A stretch of DNA of 64,000 nt from contig NZ_SMAO01000004.1 in assembly GCF_004342175.1 (NCBI RefSeq), forward strand, positions 186,001-250,000, read 5' to 3'. The position numbers and the translations under genes are program-made. Below, piece after piece: positions 23,468 to 32,608 of the stretch. The notes beneath the pieces are model-generated. The model saw only the letters and a program-made list of their open reading frames with translations, ran no database searches and had not been told where the DNA came from. The first letter of the stretch is position 1, and each line of letters starts with the position of its first letter. The DNA comes from Thiobaca trueperi (GTDB lineage: Bacteria; Pseudomonadota; Gammaproteobacteria; Chromatiales; Chromatiaceae).

Positions 23468-24994
23468 TCATGAGAAGGTCGGGAACCGCCCGTCGGCAAA
23501 CAGCGGCGGCTGCAGGCGAGACCAGTTGGACGCGAACTGGAAGGTATCGAGATCGGTGAAGGTCTGTCCGATCGCCTGCATGCCTGCGGGCATCCGCTCC
23601 TCGACGATCCCGAGTGGGACATCGACAATCGGGTAGCGGTTGAGGAGGTTCCACGGCCAGGTCAGCGCATAGTCCAGCCCGCAGCCTTCCATCAGGGGCA
23701 CATTTCTTTCCTTGCTCTTGAACATGTCGGCACCCACGAGGGACGTCGCCATGGTCGGCATGAGCAGGATGCGGTAGCCCTTGCCGAATACGCGCTGCTG
23801 AATCTGCTGATGCCAGCGCGCCACCAACGCCTCGGCTTCTTCAGCCTGATGCGGCCCGATGGGTGTGCCGGCAACCTGGTCGAGGATTTCGCTCATATAG
23901 GGTGAGAGCTGTTCGCGATGGGCGTTCGCGATATCGATGATGACGCCGATGGAGGTCGCCATCAGACCATGAGAAAAAGTGTTGAAGTCTTTCTTCGAGA
24001 AGCCGCAGTCGACTTCGTCCACGACGCAGCCGGCGGCGCGGAGCACCTCGATGCCTCTCAGCATCGCGTCTTTCATCGCCAGCGTGACCGTGGCGATGTT
24101 TGCGCCCCAGTCCACGGCAATACGCCACCCCGAAAGGTCCGGGTATTGGGCAGGATAATCGAGACGCGGCCGGATGGCGGACATGCTCTTCTCGGAGGGA
24201 CCGACTATGACGTTCTGGAAATGAACCAGGTCGTCAAAGCGCCTGGCCAGCGGACCGTGGGTCCACATGGGAACTTCCCCGCTCGCCACCCGCCCGTGCG
24301 TCGGCCGGTAGCCATAGACACCGTTTTGCGAGGCGGGAAGGCGGATCGAGCCACCCATGTCCGACCCTGTGGCGAGCGTCGCGAAGCCTGCGGCAAGCGC
24401 CGCTCCCGATCCCGCCGAAGACCCGCCGGGGGAGTATTCAAGGTTCCACGGAGTACGGGTCGTGCCAAAGGCACGGGTGGAAGCGCCGACGAAAAGATAG
24501 AACTCCGGCACGGTCGTCTGGAACGGCATGACGGCGCCGGCCGCCTCGAGCATATCGACGATGGCCGCGTTTTCCGTTGCCGGCGGCGAGTCCTTGAAGA
24601 GGAGCGAGCCCTGGGTCGTTTTCCAGCCCACCCGGCTGCAATCGTCCTTGAGGGCGACCGTAATCCCTTCCAGCGGTCTCGCCTCGCCGCTCCGGTAGCG
24701 CGCTTCGGACGCGCGGGCTTCCTTCATCGCCTGATCGAAATGTTCGTAGGTGATGCAGTTGACCTTCGGGTTGAGCGCTTCGACCCGCTTGATCTGCGCC
24801 TTCAGCAGATCGACCGGCGAGGCCTTCCCGGCCTGGAACATGGCCTTGAGCTCGTCGACCGACGCATAGCAGAGCGGGTCGGCGGGTACGGCTTCCGCGG
24901 CTGGCAGATCGGATGCCGCCGCCGGGAGGCCAGACTTCATCACGAACGGCGCTGCAAGCAGCCAAGCGGCAAAAGTCCGCCGATCCATTTTCAT
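23468..24994 (-). CDS. Amidase-signature family enzyme with export signal
   Basis: 508 residues from ATG 24994 (ATG 24988, MDRRTFAAWL, has the better-placed GAAGG). The N-terminus DRRTFAAWLLAAPFVMKSG looks like a signal peptide, perhaps Tat-like. The amidase signature triad is present: Lys in GITVALKDDCSRVG, cis-Ser in GGSSAGSGAALAAG and the Ser nucleophile in ATGSDMGGSIRLPAS. Related enzymes hydrolyse amides or act as GatA. The signal peptide and lack of gatB or gatC argue against tRNA amidotransferase. The substrate is unknown. Confidence 0.88.
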   Translation of the reverse strand: MKMDRRTFAAWLLAAPFVMKSGLPAAASDLPAAEAVPADPLCYASVDELKAMFQAGKASPVDLLKAQIKRVEALNPKVNCITYEHFDQAMKEARASEARYRSGEARPLEGITVALKDDCSRVGWKTTQGSLLFKDSPPATENAAIVDMLEAAGAVMPFQTTVPEFYLFVGASTRAFGTTRTPWNLEYSPGGSSAGSGAALAAGFATLATGSDMGGSIRLPASQNGVYGYRPTHGRVASGEVPMWTHGPLARRFDDLVHFQNVIVGPSEKSMSAIRPRLDYPAQYPDLSGWRIAVDWGANIATVTLAMKDAMLRGIEVLRAAGCVVDEVDCGFSKKDFNTFSHGLMATSIGVIIDIANAHREQLSPYMSEILDQVAGTPIGPHQAEEAEALVARWHQQIQQRVFGKGYRILLMPTMATSLVGADMFKSKERNVPLMEGCGLDYALTWPWNLLNRYPIVDVPLGIVEERMPAGMQAIGQTFTDLDTFQFASNWSRLQPPLFADGRFPTFS

Positions 24995-25222
24995 GCCTTC
25001 TGTTAGATTTCCTTTTAGGCATTCATCATCGCCACTTGCGCCACTCGGGCCATCCCGATGCTCATCCCGGTCAGACGCAGGCATATTCAGGTTAGGTGCT
25101 GTTCTGGTATTGATCGTTTTCATCATATTTTCCCCCTATATCCCGTTACGACGGGTGATCTTGCCGTTCATCATGGTGAAGCAGAGTCAATGCATAAAAA
25201 GCGATTGGCCAACTCTCATCCT

Positions 25223-26143
25223 TTAGATTGGTCGGGATTGCGCACAGGCGGTACAGTTTCGTCCATTGTTCTTGGCATCGTAAAGCGCTTTATCGCTTGC
25301 CTGAATCAAATAATCGAACGAAAAATTATTCGTTATGGATTGGGCGAGACCGATGCTGACTGTTGACTGAACAAACTGGCAATCCGACAGGGCGACTTTG
25401 GTTATAGCCCAGTTTTTGCGCAATCGCTCGACAACGCGGAACCCTTCTTCAAGCTGAGTCTCCGGTAGTAGAACGATAAATTCCTCGCCTCCATAGCGAA
25501 AGCAAACGTCGCCACATCGCAATATCTTTTTCATTAGGTCGGAGAATGCCTTCAGCACCAGATCGCCGCTGGCATGACCATATTTGTCGTTTAAACCCTT
25601 GAAATGATCCAAGTCGATAATCGCCAAACAATATGGCCGCTTCTTTCTTTCGCTGTCTTTGTGTAGTGTTTCAAATCGAGCCATACCCTCGCGGCGGTTT
25701 AGCAGGCCAGTCAGCTCGTCAGTAGATGCCAGTCTGACCAAGGCGTTCTCCAGCCTCTTGTTCTCGGTAATATCAAAAACCGCACCAAGAAAACCTATCG
25801 CGGCACCGGATGAGTCAGTGAATGTCTGTTTGTGGAACTGCACGTCGTAGTGAACCCCTCCAGAAGAGGTGATTCTCGCTTCATAAATCTGTAATCCACC
25901 CCGATCAAGCAACTCCTTGTCTTTGTAAAAAAATACATCAGCCTCGTCCTTGCTCCATATGTCGTATACGGTTTTTCCAATGATTTGCTCACGACTAAAG
26001 GATAAGAAATTCTTAAAAGCCATGTTGCAGTCGATATACCGTCCTGCTCTGTCTTTCACGAACAAAGGGATTGGAACCATGTCTATAATAAGATCGAGAA
26101 GATCACGATTGGAATTGATAAAGCCGAGAATATCTTTGTTCAT
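25223..26143 (-). CDS. PAS-GGDEF diguanylate cyclase
   Basis: 306 residues from ATG 26143. Residues about 15-135 form a PAS domain (IPLFVKDRAGRYIDCN, SREQIIGKTVYDIW, GAVFDITENKRLE). Residues about 140-306 form a GGDEF domain with STDELTGLLNRR, AIIDLDHFKGLNDKYGHASGD and an active-site RYGGEEFIVLLPE (GGEEF), so it should synthesise c-di-GMP. No RxxD inhibitory site is apparent before GGEEF. There is no TM segment, so it is a cytosolic sensor; the PAS ligand is unknown. The gene is AT-richer than its neighbours. Confidence 0.93.
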   Translation of the reverse strand: MNKDILGFINSNRDLLDLIIDMVPIPLFVKDRAGRYIDCNMAFKNFLSFSREQIIGKTVYDIWSKDEADVFFYKDKELLDRGGLQIYEARITSSGGVHYDVQFHKQTFTDSSGAAIGFLGAVFDITENKRLENALVRLASTDELTGLLNRREGMARFETLHKDSERKKRPYCLAIIDLDHFKGLNDKYGHASGDLVLKAFSDLMKKILRCGDVCFRYGGEEFIVLLPETQLEEGFRVVERLRKNWAITKVALSDCQFVQSTVSIGLAQSITNNFSFDYLIQASDKALYDAKNNGRNCTACAQSRPI

Positions 26144-26233
26144 GAAAAATCCAGAGTCGGCGCAGACAACCTGTAGCGGTCGAGTTGAGAAATCAGGCAT
26201 ACGACCGGATCGCGCGCCCCGCGCCGCCGCCGA

Positions 26234-26519
26234 TCAGTTCGCCGGCTTGAGCGTCAAATAGCTCACGCCCCCCCGCGATGCCGAGCCCCTTGCTCTTCTC
26301 CAGTGTCAGTGGTTGCAGGGTCAGATTCGCCTGACCGCCACCGGCCAGCGCCCCGCCCCCACCGTCGATGCCGAGCCCTTGCCGCCCACGAACTGACCGG
26401 CGGGAGCCCGGCGCCGGGTGTCGTATCCTGCGAGGCCGCGAGAACGGTGTAGACCAGTTTGTTCTCGCGCTTCCAGTTCAGATCGACACCCAGCCCGATC
26501 GCGGTCTCGCCGATTTAGT
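26234..26519 (-). pseudogene. Degenerate DUF992-like secreted protein fragment
   Basis: The minus strand encodes three pieces that join across frame changes: ETAIGLGVDLNWKRENKLVY plus TVLAASQDTTPGA, then AGQFVGGKGSASTVGAG, then GALAGGGQANLTLQPLTLEK with SKGLGIAGG, VSYLTLKPAN and a stop at 26234. Together they resemble the C-terminal half of DUF992 proteins (GxLxGxYxG ... LQPLS ... GLN). At least two frameshifts and a missing 5' half make this a pseudogene, abutting the response regulator stop. The family call is by eye. Confidence 0.5.
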
Positions 26520-27270
26520 GCTCCACCTTCCCGTTGTTGTCGTTGAGCTCGGAATCGACCGCGACCTTGGAGGCCACGATCAGATTCTTCTGCTTGATCT
26601 CAACATCGACCAGGAACTGGTAGCCACGGTTGCGGATTGCGCGCAGCGGGAGTTCCACCCCCGCGGCATCCCACACCGCCTTGCGCAACTGGTGGATTTG
26701 CGTATCCAGCCGACGCTGGTCGTATTGCAGGAAATCTTCGCCCAACGCGGCGACGATGCAGCGGCGATCCACCGGCTTGCCACCGCCGCCCGCAATCGCC
26801 GCCAGGACGACGGTGCCGTGCGTCGTGAGCGCCACCGGGGCCTTGCCGGGTGGGATCAGTTCGCCCCGGACCGCGTCCAGTACCCAGCGCAGGCTGACGC
26901 CGCCGGTGTCGAGACGGCGCGCCAGGGCGGCCACGACCGCGGAAAGCTCTTCCAGTTCGATGGGTTTGGTCAGGTAATAGTCGGCACCGACGACGAGACC
27001 GCGTACCTTGTCGCCAGTCCTGGAGCGCGCGGAGATGACCACGATGCCCAGGCGCTTTCCCTGGCCGCGCAGTCCGTCGATCAGGTCGATGCCGTCGCCG
27101 TCCGGCAAGCCGAGATCCACCAGTGCAATCAGGTGGTTGGCGGGCGAGAAGGTCGTGTGGAACTCGGCCGCCGAGCCGACGGCGTCGACCATGTGCCCCT
27201 GCTCGGCCAGGTAGCCGGCGAGTTCATGGCGCAAGATGGGTTCGTCTTCGAGTAGGATCAGATGGGCCAT
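26515..27270 (-). CDS. OmpR/PhoB-family response regulator
   Basis: 251 residues. The receiver (1-115) has the acidic pair LEDEP, phospho-acceptor Asp in IALVDLGLPDGDGI, the Ser in VVISARS and Lys in YYLTKPIE. The C-terminal winged helix (about 130-230) includes the FLQYDQRRLDTQIHQLRKAV recognition region and LRAIRNRGYQFLV. It is divergent from the histidine kinase at 27362, 91 bp apart, and should be its partner. A 20-residue polar tail follows the usual end, possibly acquired from the adjacent decayed sequence. Confidence 0.92.
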   Translation of the reverse strand: MAHLILLEDEPILRHELAGYLAEQGHMVDAVGSAAEFHTTFSPANHLIALVDLGLPDGDGIDLIDGLRGQGKRLGIVVISARSRTGDKVRGLVVGADYYLTKPIELEELSAVVAALARRLDTGGVSLRWVLDAVRGELIPPGKAPVALTTHGTVVLAAIAGGGGKPVDRRCIVAALGEDFLQYDQRRLDTQIHQLRKAVWDAAGVELPLRAIRNRGYQFLVDVEIKQKNLIVASKVAVDSELNDNNGKVEH

Positions 27271-27301
27271 AACGTCGAGTATAGAGGGCGGCCGAGGCGC
27301 G

Positions 27302-27319
27302 AATCTGAGGAAATCTGAG
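27302..27319. promoter_or_regulatory. Direct repeat AATCTGAG, 10-bp spacing, candidate response-regulator site
   Basis: AATCTGAG occurs at 27302-27309 and 27312-27319, one helical turn apart, in the 91-bp gap between the divergent regulator and kinase genes. OmpR/PhoB-type regulators bind such tandem half-sites, so autoregulation is plausible. Not tested. Confidence 0.45.
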
Positions 27320-27361
27320 CGCGGCGGTCCTGCATCCTATTGACTGATAGAATGCGCGCCC

Positions 27362-29407
27362 ATGCCGCTTCGCCTGCTTTGCCTCCTGTGGTTGGCTTTG
27401 GTCTCGGTTCACGCCTGGGCGCAGACGCCGCTTGTCCTTTCGCCGGAGATGACACGTGCCGATCTGGCGCCCCATCTGAGTCTCCTGCGGGATGCGGGCG
27501 GAGCGATGGGCGTGGCGGACGTGGCGGGTTCACCCGGTTGGCAGGCGTTGCGCGGCGCTTTCAATCGGGGATTCACCCAGGAGGCGCTGTGGCTGCGCGT
27601 GCAGATCGAACGTCCCGCCGGCAGCCCGCGCGAATGGATCCTGGAGGTCAATAACGCGGTCCTCGATGACGTGCGGCTGTACCAACGCACCGCGGCCGGC
27701 ACCTGGGAAGAGCACCGCGCCGGAGAAGACATCCCCCGCGACCAGTGGGACCTGCCCTATCGCAATCCGGCCTTTCTCATCGATCTGGCCGAACCGACCC
27801 AACAGACCCTGTGGCTGCGCGTCACCTCGCGCAATTCGATCTCGGCGCAGATCACGCTTTGGCGTCCCGCGTTTTTCGGCGAAGCCTCACGCGGCGAGTC
27901 GCTGGCTTACGGACTGCTGCTGGGCATCTACCTCACGATCATTACCATTCATCTGTTGTTCTGGCGCTCGACGCGCTCCGTCGTGAACGGCTGGTATGCG
28001 CTCTACGTCGTGAATAGCCTTTTCCATATCGTGCTCTCCTTCGGTTTTCTTCAGCAATACACCGGGATGCCGGGACGCATCAGCGATCTGGCGCTGTCGT
28101 TACTGATCTGCGTGTCGCTATGGGTGGGGGCGAAGATGAGCGTGGGCGTGCTCGAACTCGCGCCGCGCATGCCGCGCACGGCGCGCTGGCTGGTCCGTTC
28201 GATGGCAGCCCTGTCCGCCCTGACCGCGCTGTTGTCGTTGACGGTGAGTTATGTAGCCGGTGTGGCGCCCGCGCAACTTGCGGGGGTCATCGAGGTGGCC
28301 GTCCTCATCGTTATTTCTCTGCACCTGCTGAGGGAAGGCTATTCGCCAGCCGCCCTTTTTCTTGCCGCCTTTGGGTTGTATTGCCTCGGCATCGTGCTGC
28401 GTGTAGCGCGCAACTTCATGCTGCTGCCGCCCAACTTGCTGACCGACAATAGCTTTCAGATCAGCGCCATCACCCACATGGTGGTCATGAGTCTGGCGAT
28501 CATGTACCGCTACAAGCGGATCAAAGCCGCCGCGGAGCAGGCCCAGGCAGAGACCTTGCGGCTCAAGATCCAGCGCGCCGAGGAACTGGAGGAGGAAGTG
28601 GCCGCGCGTACCCGCTCGCTGACCAGTGAGATCGTGCGGCGCGAGCAACTGGAGACGGAGCTGCGCAGAAGCCTGGAAGTCGAGAGGCTGGCGCGGCAGG
28701 AGCAGCGCGACTTCGTGGAGATGGCCTCCCATGAATTCCGCACGCCGCTGACGATCATCGACACCAGCGTCCAGCGCATCGCCAGCAGCGAGCCGTCCGC
28801 GGCGACGCAGGAACGCTGCCGCAATATTCGCGAAGCCACGCGTCGCATGATACGGCTGATGGACGAATTCCTGTCATTGGACCGCGTGGATGGCGACTTG
28901 GTCAGCTTCACGGCGGTCGATGAGGACGCCGCAGCGATCGTGCGTGGGGCGGCGGCTGAATGGGATCGCGGTTGCATCGACGTCGCCTGCGCCGATTTAC
29001 CTCAGTGCCTTGCCTGCGACGCCGGTTTGCTGCGCATCGCCTTGCGCAATCTGTTGGCGAACGCCGTGCGTCATTCACCCGAGGGCGTGCCGGTGCAGTT
29101 CCACGCACAAGGACGTGTCGACGGAGGTATTGACTTCGCGGTAGCGGACGCGGGAGGCGGCATTCCGGCGGACGAAATGCCGAGACTCTTCCAGAAATAC
29201 TTCCGTGGCCGTGGCGCGCAAAACAAACCTGGCGCGGGACTCGGGCTCTACTTGGTGGAGCGCATCGCGAAGCGGCATGGCGGTACGGTCGCCGTGACGA
29301 GCAGCGCGACAGGCAGCCGCTTCGTGCTGGCCATTCCGGGCGGGGCGGCCATCAGACGAGAGCAGGTGACTGCCGCACCGGCGCACGTGTCACCTTATCC
29401 CGGCTGA
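27362..29407 (+). CDS. 7TMR-DISM sensor histidine kinase
   Basis: 681 residues. Signal peptide MPLRLLCLLWLALVSVHAWA; an extracytoplasmic 7TMR-DISMED2 domain (about 30-175; LWLRVQIERPAG, REWILEVNNAVLDDVRLYQ); seven TM helices (about 180-385; YGLLLGIYLTIITIHLLFW onward); a coiled coil; HisKA with FVEMASHEFRTPLTIIDTS (His); and HATPase with LRNLLANAVRHSPEG, DAGGGIPADEMPRLFQKYF and GAGLGLYLVERIAKRHGG. DISM kinases often sense carbohydrates or related ligands. It should phosphorylate the divergent OmpR-type regulator. Confidence 0.93.
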   Translation: MPLRLLCLLWLALVSVHAWAQTPLVLSPEMTRADLAPHLSLLRDAGGAMGVADVAGSPGWQALRGAFNRGFTQEALWLRVQIERPAGSPREWILEVNNAVLDDVRLYQRTAAGTWEEHRAGEDIPRDQWDLPYRNPAFLIDLAEPTQQTLWLRVTSRNSISAQITLWRPAFFGEASRGESLAYGLLLGIYLTIITIHLLFWRSTRSVVNGWYALYVVNSLFHIVLSFGFLQQYTGMPGRISDLALSLLICVSLWVGAKMSVGVLELAPRMPRTARWLVRSMAALSALTALLSLTVSYVAGVAPAQLAGVIEVAVLIVISLHLLREGYSPAALFLAAFGLYCLGIVLRVARNFMLLPPNLLTDNSFQISAITHMVVMSLAIMYRYKRIKAAAEQAQAETLRLKIQRAEELEEEVAARTRSLTSEIVRREQLETELRRSLEVERLARQEQRDFVEMASHEFRTPLTIIDTSVQRIASSEPSAATQERCRNIREATRRMIRLMDEFLSLDRVDGDLVSFTAVDEDAAAIVRGAAAEWDRGCIDVACADLPQCLACDAGLLRIALRNLLANAVRHSPEGVPVQFHAQGRVDGGIDFAVADAGGGIPADEMPRLFQKYFRGRGAQNKPGAGLGLYLVERIAKRHGGTVAVTSSATGSRFVLAIPGGAAIRREQVTAAPAHVSPYPG

Positions 29408-29468
29408 GATGAGAGGAAAGGCCAGTAGCCGCTCGGGTTTGGCACCGTTGGACTGAGGTTCCCTCAGT

Positions 29469-29657
29469 TTTGAGACCGACCCGCAGTTCCTCGCGCTATG
29501 GGAACGGATCCGGGCACGCACCCGCTATAGCGTGGCCTACAGGACCAGCGAGCTGGATTGCTGTACCCCCAAGCCACGCCGGAGCAGATCCAAAATTTCA
29601 GCGTGACGGTGCGTAACCGCGACCAGTCGCCCGTTGCGCCGCTCGCCAGCACCAACG
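29469..29657 (+). pseudogene. Possible remnant of a type III restriction endonuclease-like gene
   Basis: FETDPQFLALWERIRARTRY followed by SVAYRTSEL resembles the segment of type III Res helicase-nuclease proteins where a DxEFxALWxRIKxRTxYxV pattern occurs. The frame then shifts, and an alternative reading (TPEQIQNFSVTVRNRDQSP) runs to a stop near 29657. Too short to be active. The rest of the 436-bp gap before the PBP1A gene holds no gene that I can support. Confidence 0.3.
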
Positions 29658-29771
29658 GCTCTTATTGTTAAAGGCCGCGTCTGTGTGGCGCAGACGATCC
29701 CGCCACCAACCGGAAACGCGCATTGATCCGCGCCCTCTGGCATCGCCGCATCCCCAGCCATGGCTCTGGGC

Positions 29772-29777
29772 TATAAT
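29772..29777 (+). promoter_or_regulatory. Candidate sigma-70 -10 box of the PBP1A gene
   Basis: TATAAT lies 66 bp upstream of the PBP1A TTG start. The -35 region at 17-bp spacing (CATCCC) is poor, so this is a weak promoter call. Confidence 0.35.
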
Positions 29778-29843
29778 CCCGCCGTCACAGCAATCTGCAA
29801 GCCCCTTTGTTGACCGGCTCGTCTGAGGCGAGCGGAGTGGAAT

Positions 29844-32441
29844 TTGGAACCAAAACCGAATCGCGCGCGGATTTCCCCGCCACCGGTGCGCCCCGCTGCC
29901 TCCTATCGCTCGACCGCCCCGCGCCAGACCGCCGCCGATCCTCCGGCCAGGCACAAGCCTAAACCCAAGCCGTCGACACGTCGGCCAGCGTCGCGCGCGC
30001 CACGTTCGGTGCTGGGCTGGCTGGGCCATTTTCTCGGCAGCGCACTGGGCGTGCCCTTGCAGCTCCTGATGCTGGGTCTGCTGGGCGGGGGTGTATTCGT
30101 TCATGTGGCGCTCCCGGAGTTGCCCGATGTGCAGAGCCTGCGCTCGGTGCAATTGCAAGCGCCTTTGCAGGTCTTCAGCGCGGATGGGGCGCTGATCTCC
30201 GAATTCGGCGTCGAGCGCCGTCAGCCGGTGGCGATCGGCGAGATTCCGCCGCTGGTGATTCAGGCCTTTCTCGCCACCGAGGACAGCCGCTTCTTCGAGC
30301 ATGGCGGCGTCGATACCATCGGCATGGGCCGCGCGCTCATGAGTTATCTCGCGACGGGCGAAAAAGCTCAGGGTGCCAGCACCATCACCATGCAGGTCAC
30401 GCGCAATTTCTTTCTCACCCCGGAGAAGACCTTTCGGCGCAAGCTGATGGAGGTGCTGCTGACCCTGCATGTGGAGCAGACCCTGACCAAGGACGAGATC
30501 CTCGAACTCTATCTGAATCAGATCTTTTTCGGCCATCGCGCCTACGGCATCTCGGCTGCCGCTTCGCTCTATTACGACAAGAGTCTGAACGAACTGACGG
30601 TGGCTGAGGCGGCGATGCTGGCCGGTATCCCCAAGGCGCCATCCATCAATAATCCGGTGACCAATCCGGCGCGGGCGCTGGAACGGCGCAATTACATCCT
30701 CGGACGTATGCGCGAACTCGGTTATATCGACGCGGAGCAATACGAGCGCGCCATCGCTGCACCCGATACCGGGCGTCTGCACCGTCGCCAGTCCGAGCTG
30801 GATGCCGGTTATGTGGCCGAGATGGCGCGGGCCGAGATCGCCCGCTTTTATGGTGAGGCGGCGGTCAGTCAGGGTTATCGCGTGATCACGACCATCGAGT
30901 CCTGGCTGCAGAACGCTGCGCAGGACGCCCTGCGCACGGCCCTGCGTCAGTATGACCAGCGTCATGGTTATCGCGGCCCCGAGGCGACACTGAAACTGGC
31001 CGGCTTGTCTGACCTGGAGCTGGACGACTATCTGGCGGGCGTGACCCGTATTCCGGATCTGCAACCGGGACTGGTGACTCGGGTGAAGGCAGGGGTGGCG
31101 GAGGTGTACCTGGGGCAGGGGCAGCGCATCGACCTGACGTCGAGCCAGATGTCCTGGGCGCGCAATCAACGGGATCTCGCCAACTGGCGCGGTTCGCGAC
31201 GCAAGTCAGCGGACGTGGTGCTCCCCGGTGATCTGATTCGTCTCAAGCGGACTGAGGATGGCGGCCTGGAATTGAGCCAGATTCCCCGCGTGGCGGGTGC
31301 GCTGGTGTCCATCGCCCCGCGCGACGGTGCGGTGCGCGCGCTGGTCGGCGGTTACAGCTTCAACGAAACCAAATTCAACCGGGCGGTGGACATGCGTCGC
31401 CAGCCCGGCTCCAGTTTCAAACCCTTCATCTATGCCGCTGCGCTCAATCAGGGCTGGACCCCGGCCAGTCTGCTCAGAGACCAGGCGGTCAAGCTCGACA
31501 CCAAGGAACGCTGGAATCCACAGAATTTCGACCACAAGGAGATGGGACCCATCCGTCTGCGCAAGGCGCTGGCGCTCTCGCGCAATCTTGCGACCATCAA
31601 TCTCCTGCAAAGCGTGGGGCTTGATGAGGCGCAGGATTACATCCGCCGTTTCGGTTTCGGCGATGACGCCATGCCGCGCGGTCTGTCGATGGCGCTTGGC
31701 AGCGGCGCGCTTTCGCCGGTGAAACTCGCTGAGGGCTATGCGGTCTTCGCCAACGGCGGCTATCGCGTCATCCCCTATTTCATTCAGCGCATTGAGGATG
31801 TCAACGGAAGGGTGCTCTTCGATGCCAGTCCCCTGCAGGCGTGCGCTGACTGCTGGTATCGCTTTGGCGAGACGGCAGCCACCACGCAGGGCATCCAGTC
31901 GGACGGACTTGCCGAGCGTGTGATTGATCCGCGCACGGCCTATCAGATGACCTCGCTGCTGCGCGAGGTCATTGATGCCGGAACCGGTACGCGCGCCAAG
32001 GCGCTGAACCGCACGGATGTCGTCGGCAAGACCGGCACCACCAACGATGTGCGCGATTCCTGGTTCGCCGGCTATCAGGCAAACTTTGTCACCATCGCCT
32101 GGATGGGTCACGACGATTTCGGCAAACTCGGTCGGGGCGAGGAGGGCGGCAAAGCCGCCCTGGGGATGTGGGTCGATTTCATGGCCGCCGCGCTCAAGGA
32201 TCAGCCCGTCGCCACACTGGATCCGCCGCCCGGACTGGTCGAGGTCCGCATTGATCCGAGCCGTGGTGTCGAGACCACATCCAAGGGCGGCATCCTGGAG
32301 ATGGTGCAGGAGGAATACCGCGACATGCTGCTTGGCCCGCAACCGGTGCGAGTTGCCAGCCCGGAAACCGGGGCCCGACGCCAGGAGAACACGGCGACCG
32401 TCAAACGCTCGACGCCACGGGTGATGGACGATCTTTTTTAA
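29844..32441 (+). CDS. mrcA: Penicillin-binding protein 1A (bifunctional)
   Basis: 865 residues from TTG 29844, with GGAGTGG just upstream and no ATG in a suitable place. A long Pro/Arg/Lys-rich cytoplasmic tail (about 1-55) precedes the TM helix (about 60-90). GT51 domain: QAFLATEDSRFFEHGGVD (Glu near 144), QGASTITMQVTRNFFL, RKLMEVLLTLHVEQTLTKDE and ILELYLNQIFFGHRAYGI. The transpeptidase domain has RQPGSSFKPFIYAAAL (SxxK, Ser near 522), ALSRNLATIN (SxN) and VGKTGTTND (KTG, near 727). The middle insert (about 400-480) is the OB-like domain of PBP1A. It makes and cross-links peptidoglycan. Confidence 0.96.
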   Translation: MEPKPNRARISPPPVRPAASYRSTAPRQTAADPPARHKPKPKPSTRRPASRAPRSVLGWLGHFLGSALGVPLQLLMLGLLGGGVFVHVALPELPDVQSLRSVQLQAPLQVFSADGALISEFGVERRQPVAIGEIPPLVIQAFLATEDSRFFEHGGVDTIGMGRALMSYLATGEKAQGASTITMQVTRNFFLTPEKTFRRKLMEVLLTLHVEQTLTKDEILELYLNQIFFGHRAYGISAAASLYYDKSLNELTVAEAAMLAGIPKAPSINNPVTNPARALERRNYILGRMRELGYIDAEQYERAIAAPDTGRLHRRQSELDAGYVAEMARAEIARFYGEAAVSQGYRVITTIESWLQNAAQDALRTALRQYDQRHGYRGPEATLKLAGLSDLELDDYLAGVTRIPDLQPGLVTRVKAGVAEVYLGQGQRIDLTSSQMSWARNQRDLANWRGSRRKSADVVLPGDLIRLKRTEDGGLELSQIPRVAGALVSIAPRDGAVRALVGGYSFNETKFNRAVDMRRQPGSSFKPFIYAAALNQGWTPASLLRDQAVKLDTKERWNPQNFDHKEMGPIRLRKALALSRNLATINLLQSVGLDEAQDYIRRFGFGDDAMPRGLSMALGSGALSPVKLAEGYAVFANGGYRVIPYFIQRIEDVNGRVLFDASPLQACADCWYRFGETAATTQGIQSDGLAERVIDPRTAYQMTSLLREVIDAGTGTRAKALNRTDVVGKTGTTNDVRDSWFAGYQANFVTIAWMGHDDFGKLGRGEEGGKAALGMWVDFMAAALKDQPVATLDPPPGLVEVRIDPSRGVETTSKGGILEMVQEEYRDMLLGPQPVRVASPETGARRQENTATVKRSTPRVMDDLF

Positions 32442-32552
32442 CGCGAGATCTTTTTATTTCGATGCGCTTCAAGACGCGCTGATTTGCAAGCTTGCAAGTA
32501 GGGCATGAGTGAGCGGCGGATCTGGCTGCCACGTAACCGAAGCCTGTAGGAA

Positions 32553-32573
32553 GCGCGCCGTGATCCGGCGCGC
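32553..32573 (+). terminator. Hairpin downstream of the PBP1A gene
   Basis: GCGCGCCG (32553-32560) pairs with CGGCGCGC (32566-32573) with a 5-nt loop, followed by AT-rich sequence (CTATATTTGAATATTT) rather than a clean T run. It is 110 bp past the PBP1A stop. A terminator is likely but imperfect. Confidence 0.45.
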
Positions 32574-32608
32574 CTATATTTGAATATTTCAACGCGACTG
32601 CATTGCTA

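Noticed and set aside
29598-31169. 523-codon minus-strand open frame opposite PBP1A
   Set aside because: It is antisense to a gene with all PBP1A motifs; its His/Gln/Arg-rich translation has no recognisable domain and reflects GC-rich codon bias.
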